Positions 34,909 to 44,178 are shown, numbered from the stretch's first letter. The stretch: DNA of 64,000 nucleotides from UBA3263 sp964586765 (GCA_964586765.1 CAZPHN010000008.1:1-64000), one strand, 5' to 3'. A program made the numbers and translations. The notes: generated by a model from the sequence alone, not told the origin.

Positions 34909-36111
34909 TTAGAATGAATATTGAGCCATTATTACGGCGTTCCATGTAGCAAGTCCGAGATTATCCTCGTCACGGTCCATCTGGCGTGCGTGACCCGTGC
35001 GTCCGGTAAACTGCGCCATACCCTGAAGTTTCAGATTAATTCTGGGGAAAAACCAGTTGGCACCCACCGCGGGAATATTCAGCAAACCTCCTTTTGAAGT
35101 CGAATTTCGCTCGTAAATGTCATAACGGGCTACAATCTGGACTCTGTTTGAAACGAAATAGCCTGCTTGGGCATAACCGCCGAAATAATTGAACGTACGG
35201 TCAATTTTCTGTCGGCGGGTAAAACCGACATGCATCCAGTATGCCTCCGCGCCGAAATACCAGCGTCTGTTAACCCAACTCCATTCGAGTCCCACACGCA
35301 AGTCATTAGTACTCTCGTTCTCGCTTTCAACATTCAGTGAACCCGAAAGACCTATAAGCATGCGGTTAAGGTCAAGGCGGCGCGGGTCCCCCTGAGTGGC
35401 GGGCATCGCACCATAAGGCTGCCAAGTAAGTCGTCCGGCATAAAGCAGCGAGGGAATATGCCAGTCATCGCTGAATGTTTTGTTAGCGATATTTACCGAT
35501 GCGCCCGTTCCGTTAAAGATTCCCGCCTGATAGCCGAACTTACCGCCTGCAAGACCGTGAACCTCTACCCCGAGGTCAAAACCGGTTCCAATATGGGGAG
35601 TGACGGCATTAAGCGAGTATGGCATAATGACCTGTGCGGTAAGCGAAGTTGGGAGTGAGGGGAAAAGCGTCTCGCCCAGAGTGGTCAGATAAGCGTGGCT
35701 GAACGGAGTCTTGAACTTACCTATTTTCACTCCTATCTCGGCGCGCGGACAGATGTCCGCCCATGCCTGCTGAAGAATTGCACCGCCCGACGCCGCAGCG
35801 TTGATTGACAGATTGTAGTTGACAATTCCGAAAGCCTTGCCTGTAAATCCGAGTACTGCGTACGGAATGGCAAAACCACTGTTCACTACGTTGTCCTGAT
35901 TATATGCGGGGTCAAGTCCGGCGTCATCATACCAGTTGAAATTTGCCGAAGTCTGAACCAAAAGATATGGTTTAAATACAAAATAGCCAGATTTTGATGA
36001 AAAAATGAAACCGCGTTCATCGGCAATGGAAACCACGCCGTTTTCAGAGTCAAATTGTGCCGATGCCGCAAGCGAGCATCCGAGTGCTAATGCAATGATA
36101 AACTTTTTCAT
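34909..36111 (-). CDS. Outer-membrane porin-like beta-barrel
   Basis: 400 residues with a cleavable signal peptide (MKKFIIALALGCSLAASAQ), many alternating amphipathic strands rich in Tyr/Trp/Gly, and a terminal Phe (...VIMAQYSF) expected by the barrel assembly machinery. IGKFKTPFSHAYL and the general layout resemble phosphate-selective porin O/P family proteins. The start codon overlaps the stop of the DHOR-type gene (ATGA). With a second porin at the head of the operon, it probably brings the metal or its complex to the periplasmic proteins encoded alongside. Confidence 0.8.
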   Translation of the reverse strand: MKKFIIALALGCSLAASAQFDSENGVVSIADERGFIFSSKSGYFVFKPYLLVQTSANFNWYDDAGLDPAYNQDNVVNSGFAIPYAVLGFTGKAFGIVNYNLSINAAASGGAILQQAWADICPRAEIGVKIGKFKTPFSHAYLTTLGETLFPSLPTSLTAQVIMPYSLNAVTPHIGTGFDLGVEVHGLAGGKFGYQAGIFNGTGASVNIANKTFSDDWHIPSLLYAGRLTWQPYGAMPATQGDPRRLDLNRMLIGLSGSLNVESENESTNDLRVGLEWSWVNRRWYFGAEAYWMHVGFTRRQKIDRTFNYFGGYAQAGYFVSNRVQIVARYDIYERNSTSKGGLLNIPAVGANWFFPRINLKLQGMAQFTGRTGHARQMDRDEDNLGLATWNAVIMAQYSF

Positions 36112-37517
36112 AATGATTGGAGGAAACGGACCATCGCCTTACGCTTGTCCGCTGACATATTCTTGAATTTGTTTTTTGAGGCTTCACCTTCGCCGCCGTG
36201 CCACATGATAGCCTCGACAAAGTTGCGGGCACGTCCGTCGTGAAGAAAATAGGTATGACCGTTAACCTTTTCCTGAAGCCCTATGCCCCAGAGAGGAGTG
36301 GTGCGCCATTCGTTTCCGGCGGCGAGACCGGAAGGATAATTGTCGTTCAGCCCTTCGCCCATGTCGTGGAGAAGGTAATCGCTGTAAGGATGGACGGTTT
36401 GGTTTCCGAGCCAAGGGAGTTGTGTGCCCGCCAATAGAGTCGAGCCTCGAGGGCGCGTATGGAGCGTGGTGACGTGACAGAGATGACATCCAGCCTCATA
36501 GAATGCCGCCTCTCCCTTGCGTACCTCCGGGTCATTGACATCGCGACGCGCCGGCACACCGAGACTCTGCATATACAGGTCTACATTCTCCATGTCCTCA
36601 GTCGAAACGTCAAGCCGGTCATATGTAAGCCCCATCATCGACCCTTGCGACATCTGAATCTGCCCTTCGCATATTTCCTCGGGATAGCGGCTGTTGGTGA
36701 CACCCATGTCGCTTGAAAAACCGAGCTCTACGGTCAGGTCGGCATGCTGCGCCTTATTGCCCGACAATCCGAGCTGACGCACACCGCGCTCCGTTATATA
36801 ATTACAGCGACCCGATATACCCCACTCCGGGTAATTGCTCTGTGCGGCAAGCTGCTCAATTTCATTGGGATCAAGTGACATCATCTGCCCCATGCCCACA
36901 TGACGGAGAGGCACCCTGACCGTGCAGAAAAGGTCCTCAGGCGCGATTTCGTCGGCATACCAGTCTGTAATTGTATATTTTGGCGTGGCAAGTTCATATT
37001 TTTCACCGTCAGGGAACGAAAACTGCTCGAAACTCCAGTCAACCTTGAGCTTTCCTTCAGCTTTTACTCCATAAATTGACTGGTCGTGGAGCACACGTCC
37101 GTAATCGCGAAATTGCGCACCGTTCTTTCGGGTTATATAGACAAGCATCGAGGAAAATCCATAGTCACCGGAGCCTTCCCATGTTCCCGGACGCGTGCGT
37201 CCCGCATTTCTATGGCAACTACCGCAGGAATAACCGGCATAGACCGGACCAAGTCCACCGCCCTCGGTCGTGGCGGATGTGCGCACGTCATCATACAGTT
37301 TGTCACCCCTGACAAATCTGGTCAGATAATCGCCGCTAACCCACGCCGCCTCGGCATCGTATGCCACCGATGAGTTAAGAAAATTGGTCGAAGTTCCTGC
37401 CGAAAGCGCATAGCCTTCCGGAATATCGATTGAAAGGGTGTCAAGACCGTCGTTGTCACAGCCTGCCAGCAGTAACAACGACGATACAAGGACTATATAG
37501 TTTGGCTTTACGTTCAT
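36108..37517 (-). CDS. Two-haem DHOR-type lipoprotein (DUF1111/COG3488-like)
   Basis: 469 residues; lipobox LLAGC (Cys20). Two haem c sites are CGSCH (98-102) and CHLCH (344-348). The stretches CHRNAGRTRPGTWEGSG, PLRHVGMGQM and TTPLWGIGLQEKVNGHTYFLHDGRARNFVEAIMWHGGE are typical of the di-haem oxidoreductase-like family distantly related to MauG/cytochrome c peroxidase. This family is often encoded beside imelysins. It is 1 base overlapping with the imelysin gene. A redox role on the metal handled by imelysin is the likely job, but the reaction is not known. Confidence 0.85.
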   Translation of the reverse strand: MNVKPNYIVLVSSLLLLAGCDNDGLDTLSIDIPEGYALSAGTSTNFLNSSVAYDAEAAWVSGDYLTRFVRGDKLYDDVRTSATTEGGGLGPVYAGYSCGSCHRNAGRTRPGTWEGSGDYGFSSMLVYITRKNGAQFRDYGRVLHDQSIYGVKAEGKLKVDWSFEQFSFPDGEKYELATPKYTITDWYADEIAPEDLFCTVRVPLRHVGMGQMMSLDPNEIEQLAAQSNYPEWGISGRCNYITERGVRQLGLSGNKAQHADLTVELGFSSDMGVTNSRYPEEICEGQIQMSQGSMMGLTYDRLDVSTEDMENVDLYMQSLGVPARRDVNDPEVRKGEAAFYEAGCHLCHVTTLHTRPRGSTLLAGTQLPWLGNQTVHPYSDYLLHDMGEGLNDNYPSGLAAGNEWRTTPLWGIGLQEKVNGHTYFLHDGRARNFVEAIMWHGGEGEASKNKFKNMSADKRKAMVRFLQSL

Positions 37518-38605
37518 TAATTATTTACAGTTCTGGGTTTACCATCCTTAAAGAGAAGGAATTCGAGAGTATGGAAACCGCGCACGCTCTGAACGGCTTC
37601 GATGCGGTCATCGTCATCATCATCGGTCCAGTTAAGATTATCATAGTTTCCTGAGTTCAGAATCTGAACAATAGCATCTTGATCAAGGGGCCAGCTGTCC
37701 ATATTCGGGTCCAGACCGAGAGCATCAACCGGTCCGAAAAGGAATGCCTCTGATTTCTCCCACGGTTCGCGTGCCTCGAGCCATGCGTTACATGCGTTGG
37801 CAAAGGCTGCATTTGAAGGCGCGCTTTTGAAAGCCAAAACGGACTGATGGAGGGCGTCATTCCGTATCTTCAACTCTGAATATGTGGGGAGAACTACCTC
37901 ATTGACAAAGTTCTTGGCGATAAGCGTCAAATCAGCTTCACTCAGTTTGTGAGCGGCACTCTTAAGCTCACCGGAAAGGATTTCCTCCAAATCCGCGCAG
38001 GCTGTCATCGCATAGCGGGTTTCGACAGAATTGATATTTGAACGGAAGGGCTGAGGAATTGCAAGAATGGCGGATTCCGCATTTTTAATCGCAGCGATAA
38101 CCTTTGCGTCTACTGCCGGGTCAATCATAGCCGACAATGATTCAGGAGCGACACTGCCGTCGGTGGTTCCGCAGTATGAATTGCGAATTGAGCGGATATT
38201 ATTGGCATAGTCGTCGCGTGAGTGCCATGAATACCATGATTCTACTGCATAGAGTGCGCGCTTGGTGTCACCGCTTACGTAAAGAGTATAAGGGTCACCG
38301 ATTTTTGCGGTACCGACCTCGTTGGCAATATCGGCACAACCGTCAATCATCTGCTCCACGCAGTCCCATGAAGCAAGTGCAAGAAAGCGGTCGGCATAAC
38401 CATCGGTAGTCCATGCATCATAAAGAGTCGCGGCATCATTGCGCAGAAGTGCGCTTACCTGAGTCATGTAATTAGCCCATGATGCAGCATTTTCCGCCGT
38501 GTAGTCAATGTTTGCGCTGTCATCATCGTTTTTTTCAGACTTGGGGTCTGACTCACACGCTGTGAGCATTACCGCCCCTGCAAGAAAAATGTTTTGTAAT
38601 TTCAT
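37517..38605 (-). CDS. Imelysin-family (M75) lipoprotein
   Basis: About 362 residues from the ATG at 38605, which gives a clean signal peptide and lipobox LTAC. An 11-codon longer reading spoils the signal. The protein is all-helical, and the imelysin GxHxxE motif appears near the C-terminus as GFHTLEFLLF (about 343-352). Family members (EfeO, ICMP, IrpA) bind iron or other metals in the periplasm rather than acting as peptidases. A DDDDDD run precedes the motif (about 328-333). It is encoded between a porin and the two-haem lipoprotein. Iron is the most likely ligand by family knowledge. Confidence 0.85.
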   Translation of the reverse strand: MKLQNIFLAGAVMLTACESDPKSEKNDDDSANIDYTAENAASWANYMTQVSALLRNDAATLYDAWTTDGYADRFLALASWDCVEQMIDGCADIANEVGTAKIGDPYTLYVSGDTKRALYAVESWYSWHSRDDYANNIRSIRNSYCGTTDGSVAPESLSAMIDPAVDAKVIAAIKNAESAILAIPQPFRSNINSVETRYAMTACADLEEILSGELKSAAHKLSEADLTLIAKNFVNEVVLPTYSELKIRNDALHQSVLAFKSAPSNAAFANACNAWLEAREPWEKSEAFLFGPVDALGLDPNMDSWPLDQDAIVQILNSGNYDNLNWTDDDDDDRIEAVQSVRGFHTLEFLLFKDGKPRTVNN

Positions 38606-38638
38606 TTGCGTTTTCACTAATCTATTTATTAATTTCAA

Positions 38639-39883
38639 TTATTTCTTCACAAACCAGCCAATGTATGCCAGTCCAAGTTGGAATTCATTCTCGCTATTGT
38701 ATTTTCCGCCACCAATCTGACGCGAAACCCATGCGCCTTTCACAACCAAGTTCGGCAACGCAAACCAGTTCAAACCAACCTGCCATTGGTTTGTTTCCAG
38801 CCGTAAATCCATCATCTGCTTTCCCTCCCCGCGGAACTGAGGATTATAATATTCATAGCGGGCATAGGGGGTAAACTTCTTTATATTCACCCCGACTTCC
38901 GCACCCGCTCCAAACGCGTTTTTCGCTACGGGAGCCAACCGGCTGTAAGGAGATTTATTTGACAGCATACGGTTGGCGTCGCTCAAACCCGCCGAGTTTC
39001 CAATGTAACCATACGTGATATTTGCACGGGCTGTCACCCATTTGCAGTGATATTGCGCATCCCATGTTCCTATGGCAACCGGAATACGTCCGACTGCACT
39101 ATAAAAGTGGTCCTTATCCGAGTTTTTGCCCGTATCATGACAATAGTAGGCTGATACACCCGTGCGCAGCCCCTTCACTCCGCTGTAATCTATTCGTGCC
39201 ACATATCCGGGCGAAGTAAAATTGTCCGTCTCAAAATATCCTGCCTTTCCTCCTATAATCCACTCGTTGCGGTCAAACCCGTTAGCATTCAGTCCGGCAA
39301 CAATCATTGCCCGGTAATCAAAGCCCTTTCCGAATGAGCCGAAAAATTCAATGCCGGTTTCATGCCATGTGGATGGCAGTAGCGACGTCTCAGCCTGAGG
39401 TCGCGTAGGTCCGAAAAAATTTATCGGCTCGTGGTGAGCGTTTGTCAATCCGACGGGAACGATAAGATGACCGGCACGCACATTGAAGCCTCGGTGAATA
39501 AGGCGTGTAATGTGGAACTGCTCTAAAGCAACCTCGCCACCCTTTTCAATTTCAGTCTCATACTCGCCGTTCTCGCTGTTTTCAAGCTCAACGGCTGAGC
39601 CTACCCCACCCGCCTCAAATTCAATCTCGGCACCGAGAATCCACTTTGGGTTAAACTTATAGTCAAAGGCAACTACAAATCGCGGAATGGACACAGCTGC
39701 GCGATATCCTCGCGGCGAACCGTCGGAACTGCCGCTGAAACGGTTGGTACCATAATCCATAAACTGCGCGAGCATTTCGCCATATCCGCCGAAGCGGAAC
39801 TTGCTGTAACCGGCGGTGTCGGCTTGAGCGGCAGCCATCAGTGCCGTTACAGCTATAAATAATGTGATAATCGGTTTCTTCAT
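38639..39883 (-). CDS. Outer-membrane porin (phosphate-selective porin O/P-like)
   Basis: About 414 residues: signal peptide MKKPIITLFIAVTALMAAAQ, then a beta-barrel beginning FRFGGYGEMLAQFMDYG. RAGHLIVPVGLTNAHHEPINFFGPTRP and HETGIEFFG are typical of the OprO/OprP-like family in Bacteroidetes. The start at 39883 is chosen over 39919 because the -7 box at 39905-39912 would place the transcription start downstream of the longer start. It heads the imelysin/cytochrome operon. Confidence 0.85.
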   Translation of the reverse strand: MKKPIITLFIAVTALMAAAQADTAGYSKFRFGGYGEMLAQFMDYGTNRFSGSSDGSPRGYRAAVSIPRFVVAFDYKFNPKWILGAEIEFEAGGVGSAVELENSENGEYETEIEKGGEVALEQFHITRLIHRGFNVRAGHLIVPVGLTNAHHEPINFFGPTRPQAETSLLPSTWHETGIEFFGSFGKGFDYRAMIVAGLNANGFDRNEWIIGGKAGYFETDNFTSPGYVARIDYSGVKGLRTGVSAYYCHDTGKNSDKDHFYSAVGRIPVAIGTWDAQYHCKWVTARANITYGYIGNSAGLSDANRMLSNKSPYSRLAPVAKNAFGAGAEVGVNIKKFTPYARYEYYNPQFRGEGKQMMDLRLETNQWQVGLNWFALPNLVVKGAWVSRQIGGGKYNSENEFQLGLAYIGWFVKK

Positions 39884-39904
39884 TGTTTGTTGGTTTTGAC
39901 GCTG

Positions 39905-39912
39905 CAAAGTTA
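39905..39912 (-). promoter_or_regulatory. -7 box of the imelysin/cytochrome operon
   Basis: TAACTTTG on the minus strand, giving a leader of about 16 bases before the ATG at 39883. No exact TTTG is present about 20 bases upstream, which suggests a regulated promoter. I could not recognise a Fur-type box by eye. Confidence 0.5.
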
Positions 39913-40052
39913 CCATCAATCGCCAATCCCCGAAATACTCAATTTTGAGTAAAAATTTCCCTCAACTCTCAAAATCTAAACAATCGCATACCCTCCCGAC
40001 GTTAGAAATGAGTTTTTTCACCCCCTGTTTTTCATTTTTCGTTAAAAAATCG

Positions 40053-40060
40053 TACCTTTG
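40053..40060 (+). promoter_or_regulatory. -7 box of the TolC-HlyD-MFS efflux operon
   Basis: TACCTTTG fits TAnnTTTG. Transcription should start near 40066, which leaves a leader of about 170 bases before the tolC-like ATG at 40239. A small hairpin (40065-40071 with 40077-40083) sits at the very 5' end. Confidence 0.55.
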
Positions 40061-40090
40061 CAGCGCAATTCACAAAGAATTGCCTCAATT

Positions 40091-40180
40091 ATGCGTTTAA
40101 AAATCAACGTTCGTCCCCGCGTTAGAAACTGGGGATTTCTTGAAAACTGGAAGAGCACTGCGCCGGTCAAGAACTTCTGA
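40091..40180 (+). CDS. Predicted 29-residue regulatory leader peptide of the efflux operon
   Basis: ATG at 40091, TGA at 40178-40180, entirely within the leader RNA. It begins MRLKINVRPRVR, so the first four residues form the R-x-K variety of the +x+ motif. In the macrolide-resistance leader ErmDL, the short sequence MRLR is enough for drug-dependent ribosome stalling; two further +x+ motifs (RPR, RVR) follow here. The stop codon is in the loop of a downstream hairpin. Position, length and the surrounding mutually exclusive hairpins point to a translated attenuator. That it is made and stalls is inference. Confidence 0.5.
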   Translation: MRLKINVRPRVRNWGFLENWKSTAPVKNF

Positions 40181-40193
40181 TTTGAAGTCTTGA
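40137..40193 (+). promoter_or_regulatory. Mutually exclusive leader hairpins (candidate attenuator)
   Basis: Segment A (40137-40143, TTCTTGA) pairs perfectly with segment B (40167-40173, TCAAGAA). Segment B can alternatively pair with segment C (40188-40193, TCTTGA), extended by CTTC/GAAG (40174-40177 with 40184-40187). A and B lie inside the leader ORF, C just after its stop. A U-rich stretch follows (40200-40220). Such A:B versus B:C switching is the hallmark of ribosome-controlled attenuators. Which state permits expression cannot be told from sequence alone. Confidence 0.45.
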
Positions 40194-40238
40194 ACAGCAT
40201 TTTCACATTTTACATTTTTTACACCTTATTATATATAG

Positions 40239-41552
40239 ATGAACAATCTTCGATTGCTCGCAGGGATTATTGTATCCTCCCTGCTGAGCGACGGAGTGTG
40301 TGCTGACGCGCAGCAGGTTATTTCGCTTGAAGAAATCTTCGAGATAGCCGAGCAGTCCAGCGCACGGCTCCGACCGTCAATAACCGCTATCGATGAGGCT
40401 CAAAAGGAGCTCTCAGTGGCACGCAGCAACCGCCTGCCCGACATTAACGCATCGCTGTCTGTCAGCTACATAGGCGATGGATTTACCACCAAACGTGACT
40501 TCTCCGACTATCAGCCCGCACCCATCCCCCACTTGGGCACCGGACTCGGCGTCAACGTAGAGCAGCCGCTCTACACCGGCGGAGCCATCACCAATTCAAT
40601 CAAACTCGCCGAACTCAAAACCACCGCCGCCCGTTACGCAGCCGACTTTCAGCGCGACAATATCCGCTTTCAGCTGACCGGTTTCTACCTTGACCTCTAC
40701 AAATACTCTAATCTTAGTAAGGTAGTTGACAGCAATCTTGAAGCCGCACGTAAGGTCCATGCCGAAATGCGCGCCCGCTATGAGCAAGGCACAGCCCTCC
40801 GCAATGACATTACCAGATACGAACTGCTGACGTCGAACCTCGAACTGCAGCAAACCCGGATAGCGAATACCATCGACATTCTCAACTCTAACCTAATCAC
40901 TATAGCAGGACTCCCCTCCGGAACAATAATCGTTCCTGACTCGACTATACTCACGCGGTCACTGCCGCTGGAAGGCGAACAGTGGTGGCAGCAGGAGGCT
41001 GAAGGCAACTCACCGCGTCTCAGCCTTGCGCGCTCAGGCGTGAAACTGAGTCAGCGCGCCGAAAAACTCGTCCACTCCGAGCGTCTCCCCCACATCGGTC
41101 TGCAGGCAGGCTGGACCATGGACGGACCTATTCTGGTCGAAGTTCCCCCTATTGACCGCAATCTCAGCTACTGGTACATAGGTCTCGGCGTAAGCTACAA
41201 TCTGTCGTCGCTATTCAAGACAAACAAGTCACTGGCAAAAAGCCGCCTCGCTACCCGCAAGGCTCAGGAAGAACTCGACGCCGCGCTCGAGGATATCTCG
41301 CTTGCCGTGCGCGCCGACCATCTACGCTATCTTGAGGCTTATGAGGAACTGCAGACCCGCGAGAAATCCGTCGAGCTTGCCAACAGGAATTACGCAACGA
41401 CATCTACCCGCTATTCCGCAGATATGGCTTTGATTACCGATATGCTCGACGCGGCAAACGCAAAACTCGACGCTGACCAGCAGTTAGTCAACGCAAAAAT
41501 CAATATTATCTATTATTACTATAAATTACTCTTCATTTCCGGAAAAATATGA
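40239..41552 (+). CDS. TolC-family outer-membrane efflux protein
   Basis: 437 residues: signal peptide (ending near VCADAQQ), then two repeats of long helices plus beta strands typical of TolC/OEP. Recognisable are PDINASLSVSYIGDG and the long coiled helices around LEAARKVHAEMRARYEQGTALRNDITRYELL and SVELANRNYATTSTRYSADMALITDMLDA. It forms the outer-membrane exit duct for the HlyD-MFS pump encoded next. The stop overlaps the start of the HlyD gene (ATGA). Confidence 0.9.
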   Translation: MNNLRLLAGIIVSSLLSDGVCADAQQVISLEEIFEIAEQSSARLRPSITAIDEAQKELSVARSNRLPDINASLSVSYIGDGFTTKRDFSDYQPAPIPHLGTGLGVNVEQPLYTGGAITNSIKLAELKTTAARYAADFQRDNIRFQLTGFYLDLYKYSNLSKVVDSNLEAARKVHAEMRARYEQGTALRNDITRYELLTSNLELQQTRIANTIDILNSNLITIAGLPSGTIIVPDSTILTRSLPLEGEQWWQQEAEGNSPRLSLARSGVKLSQRAEKLVHSERLPHIGLQAGWTMDGPILVEVPPIDRNLSYWYIGLGVSYNLSSLFKTNKSLAKSRLATRKAQEELDAALEDISLAVRADHLRYLEAYEELQTREKSVELANRNYATTSTRYSADMALITDMLDAANAKLDADQQLVNAKINIIYYYYKLLFISGKI

Positions 41553-42583
41553 ACCACCGCAGCAAAAAAATATTATCATACGTTCTTTCTCTGATTGTAA
41601 TCGCAACCGCCGCTATTTGGGTAGCCGGCAAGTTTATCCACCTCGGTAACGTCGAATTTACTGATAATGCTCAAGTCAGGATGCAGATTGTACCTGTCAA
41701 CAGCCGAGTGCAAGGTTACATCAAGGAAATAAGGTTTAACGAGTTTCAACCGGTAAAGAAAGGTGACACCTTGGTCATAATTGATGACTCCGACCTGCGG
41801 CTGAATCTTGCGCGCGCACGCGCCGACCTTCAGAACGCCCTTGCCGGTCGCTCTGTGGCTGACCGTGCAGTCACCTCCGCGTCTGCCAACGTCAATGTTA
41901 GTGCCGCCTCCGTCAGCGAGGCTAAAGTCCTGATGGACATGGCTGCGACGGACTTGGATCGTTATGAGAAACTGTTGAGCCATGACGCCGTGACTCGCCG
42001 CGAATATGATGCCGTCAAAACCGACTATGAAGCGAAAAAGGCACGCTACGAAATGCTTGCGCGTCAGCAATCCGCCACGTCAACCGTTGTTGACATGAAC
42101 CGCACACGCCTCTCCCAGTCTGAAGCCGGAATTGAACTTGCTCGGGCTTTAGTTGAAACAGCCGAACTGAATCTGAGCTATTGTGTCATCCTCGCCCCGT
42201 GCGACGGCTACGCTTCGCGAAAGGAAATCCAGACCGGACAGTTGGTTCAGCCGGGACAGACACTGCTTGACGTGATTGACTCCACCGACGTATGGGTCGC
42301 AGCAAACTATAAGGAAACACAGCTCCGTCATATTCAGCCCGGCAACGCCGTCGAAATAGAAATCGATGCTATCCCCGATGTCATATTCAAGGGCGAAGTT
42401 GAATCGATATCTTCCGCAACCGGTGCGTCACTCTCCGTCATGCCTCAGGATAATTCAGCCGGTAACTTTGTCAAAGTGCGTCAGCGTATTCCCGTGCGCA
42501 TCCGTTTCACTGCCGACAACAAGCCGGAAGAAATGGCTAAACTGCGTGCCGGAATGAACGTGGAATGTTGCGTCAAGTATTGA
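41549..42583 (+). CDS. HlyD/EmrA-type membrane-fusion protein
   Basis: 344 residues: one N-terminal membrane anchor (VLSLIVIATAAIWVAGKFI), a biotinyl-lipoyl-like domain (NSRVQGYIKEIRFNEFQPVKKGDTLVIIDD), a helical hairpin (about 80-185) and the second lipoyl half with LAPCDGYASRKEIQTGQLVQPGQTLLDVID. This is the EmrA layout: it couples an inner-membrane MFS pump to TolC. It lies between the TolC and MFS genes, with a 4-base overlap on one side and one base of spacing on the other. Confidence 0.92.
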   Translation: MNHRSKKILSYVLSLIVIATAAIWVAGKFIHLGNVEFTDNAQVRMQIVPVNSRVQGYIKEIRFNEFQPVKKGDTLVIIDDSDLRLNLARARADLQNALAGRSVADRAVTSASANVNVSAASVSEAKVLMDMAATDLDRYEKLLSHDAVTRREYDAVKTDYEAKKARYEMLARQQSATSTVVDMNRTRLSQSEAGIELARALVETAELNLSYCVILAPCDGYASRKEIQTGQLVQPGQTLLDVIDSTDVWVAANYKETQLRHIQPGNAVEIEIDAIPDVIFKGEVESISSATGASLSVMPQDNSAGNFVKVRQRIPVRIRFTADNKPEEMAKLRAGMNVECCVKY

Positions 42584-42584
42584 A

Positions 42585-44144
42585 ATGGCTGACAATCATC
42601 ATTTCCCTCAGGGACCGTTTGACATCCCTGATGTCCCAAATTTCATACCCCGCAGACTGAAACCGTGGCTTTTCATCTTCTTTGTGCTGATTATCCAGTT
42701 TTCGGGAGGTCTCTATCTCGCTGCGGCTTCAGACATGGTCGGCACCACCGGACTGATGCAGGAAGATATACTGATGGCTGGCTACGCCTCCCTCATAGGG
42801 ATGGCAATCAATTTTGCCGTCATGTTCCGCATAAAATTCCGGTTTACCAACCGCACTCAGCTGCTTGTCTGCGGTGCGGTACTTATGTCGGCGACATATA
42901 TCTGCGCTACGTCTGACTGCGTTCCGCTATTGGTCATCACTTGCTTCATTGCCGGATGGTTCCGGATGCAAGCCACTTTTGCCTGCAACTCGACTATCCA
43001 GCTCTGGATTACTCCGGTGCGCGACATGGCTATTTTTTTCTGTTATGTCTATATAATTGTTGACAGCGTTATCCAATTGAGTGGAATCGCGTCAATTTAC
43101 TCCGCTTTCCACTTCGATTGGGCGTACATGCACTGGATAATGATGGGTCTGCTCGCACTGATGATGCTTATGGTCATCATTCTTGTGCGCCCCGTGCGCG
43201 CACCCATGTATATACCCTTACTGGGCATTGACTGGCTCGGAGCTATCCTTTGGGCGGGATTCATGATTTGCTTTACGTTTATCTGCGTATATGGAAATTT
43301 TTATGACTGGTTCGACTCAAAGGAAATCATCATAGCTGCGGTTATCGGAATGGCGTGTGTAGCCGTCAACCTTTGGCGTGCCACATTCCTCCATCATCCC
43401 TACATATCGTTTCAGGCAATGAAGAACCGTAACGTAATCAGAGCCACGTGTATCTATCTGATTTTCTTCACACTGATGGGTACGGAGCATGTTTTTGAAC
43501 ACTCATATGCCGCAACCATACTCGGTTTTGATGAAACTAACATCATTGACCTAAACTGGTATGTGTTCTACGGAGTTATTGCCGGTTGCATCTTTACATA
43601 TCTGACTTTCGCGCTCCGCAAGTGGCGATACAAGACCATGACTGCAATCGGTTTCACATTTGCCGCTGCATACTTGGCTTGGTTCTATTTCACCATTGAC
43701 TATGGCGTGGAAAAGGAAATGTTGTTTATTCCCCTGTTCCTCCGCGGCTTCGGCTCGGTCATAATCTCGATTGTATTCCTCACCTCGATAGTACAGAGCG
43801 GACTGCCTTTTATGGTGTTTCCTCAGGCTCTCACCATCAACGGTTTTACCGGTGCGGTCATGAGTGCAGCTCTCGGTCCGGCTATCATCGGCGAATTCCT
43901 TCGCCATACCATGGCGAAAAATGCCTCTCTGCTTGGAGCCGGAATGCGCGACCTCAGTCTCTACGGTCCGGTTCAGGTTCATGCCCTCGTAGTTTCAATG
44001 AAAGAAATCTACGGGTGGTTGCTGATTGTCGCGATTGTTTCAATCATAGTAATTATGGTGAGCTACGGTCCGTTACGCCCATGGGCTATTTTCCCAAAAT
44101 GGCGCACAATCCGACGCATTATCCGTGCATCAGTCCGAAATTAA
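42585..44144 (+). CDS. MFS drug transporter, DHA2 (EmrB-like)
   Basis: 519 residues with about 14 hydrophobic spans, as in the 14-TM DHA2 subfamily. A cytoplasmic N-terminus of about 28 residues precedes the first span. Motif A of MFS is not well conserved. Together with the HlyD and TolC proteins it should form a tripartite pump that expels hydrophobic drugs, uncouplers or bile-like compounds across both membranes. The candidate macrolide-type leader at 40091 suggests that one inducer may be a ribosome-targeting drug, which is inference. Confidence 0.88.
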   Translation: MADNHHFPQGPFDIPDVPNFIPRRLKPWLFIFFVLIIQFSGGLYLAAASDMVGTTGLMQEDILMAGYASLIGMAINFAVMFRIKFRFTNRTQLLVCGAVLMSATYICATSDCVPLLVITCFIAGWFRMQATFACNSTIQLWITPVRDMAIFFCYVYIIVDSVIQLSGIASIYSAFHFDWAYMHWIMMGLLALMMLMVIILVRPVRAPMYIPLLGIDWLGAILWAGFMICFTFICVYGNFYDWFDSKEIIIAAVIGMACVAVNLWRATFLHHPYISFQAMKNRNVIRATCIYLIFFTLMGTEHVFEHSYAATILGFDETNIIDLNWYVFYGVIAGCIFTYLTFALRKWRYKTMTAIGFTFAAAYLAWFYFTIDYGVEKEMLFIPLFLRGFGSVIISIVFLTSIVQSGLPFMVFPQALTINGFTGAVMSAALGPAIIGEFLRHTMAKNASLLGAGMRDLSLYGPVQVHALVVSMKEIYGWLLIVAIVSIIVIMVSYGPLRPWAIFPKWRTIRRIIRASVRN

Positions 44145-44178
44145 GATTTTTTTCTTACATTTGCCCATGAAAAAACCT

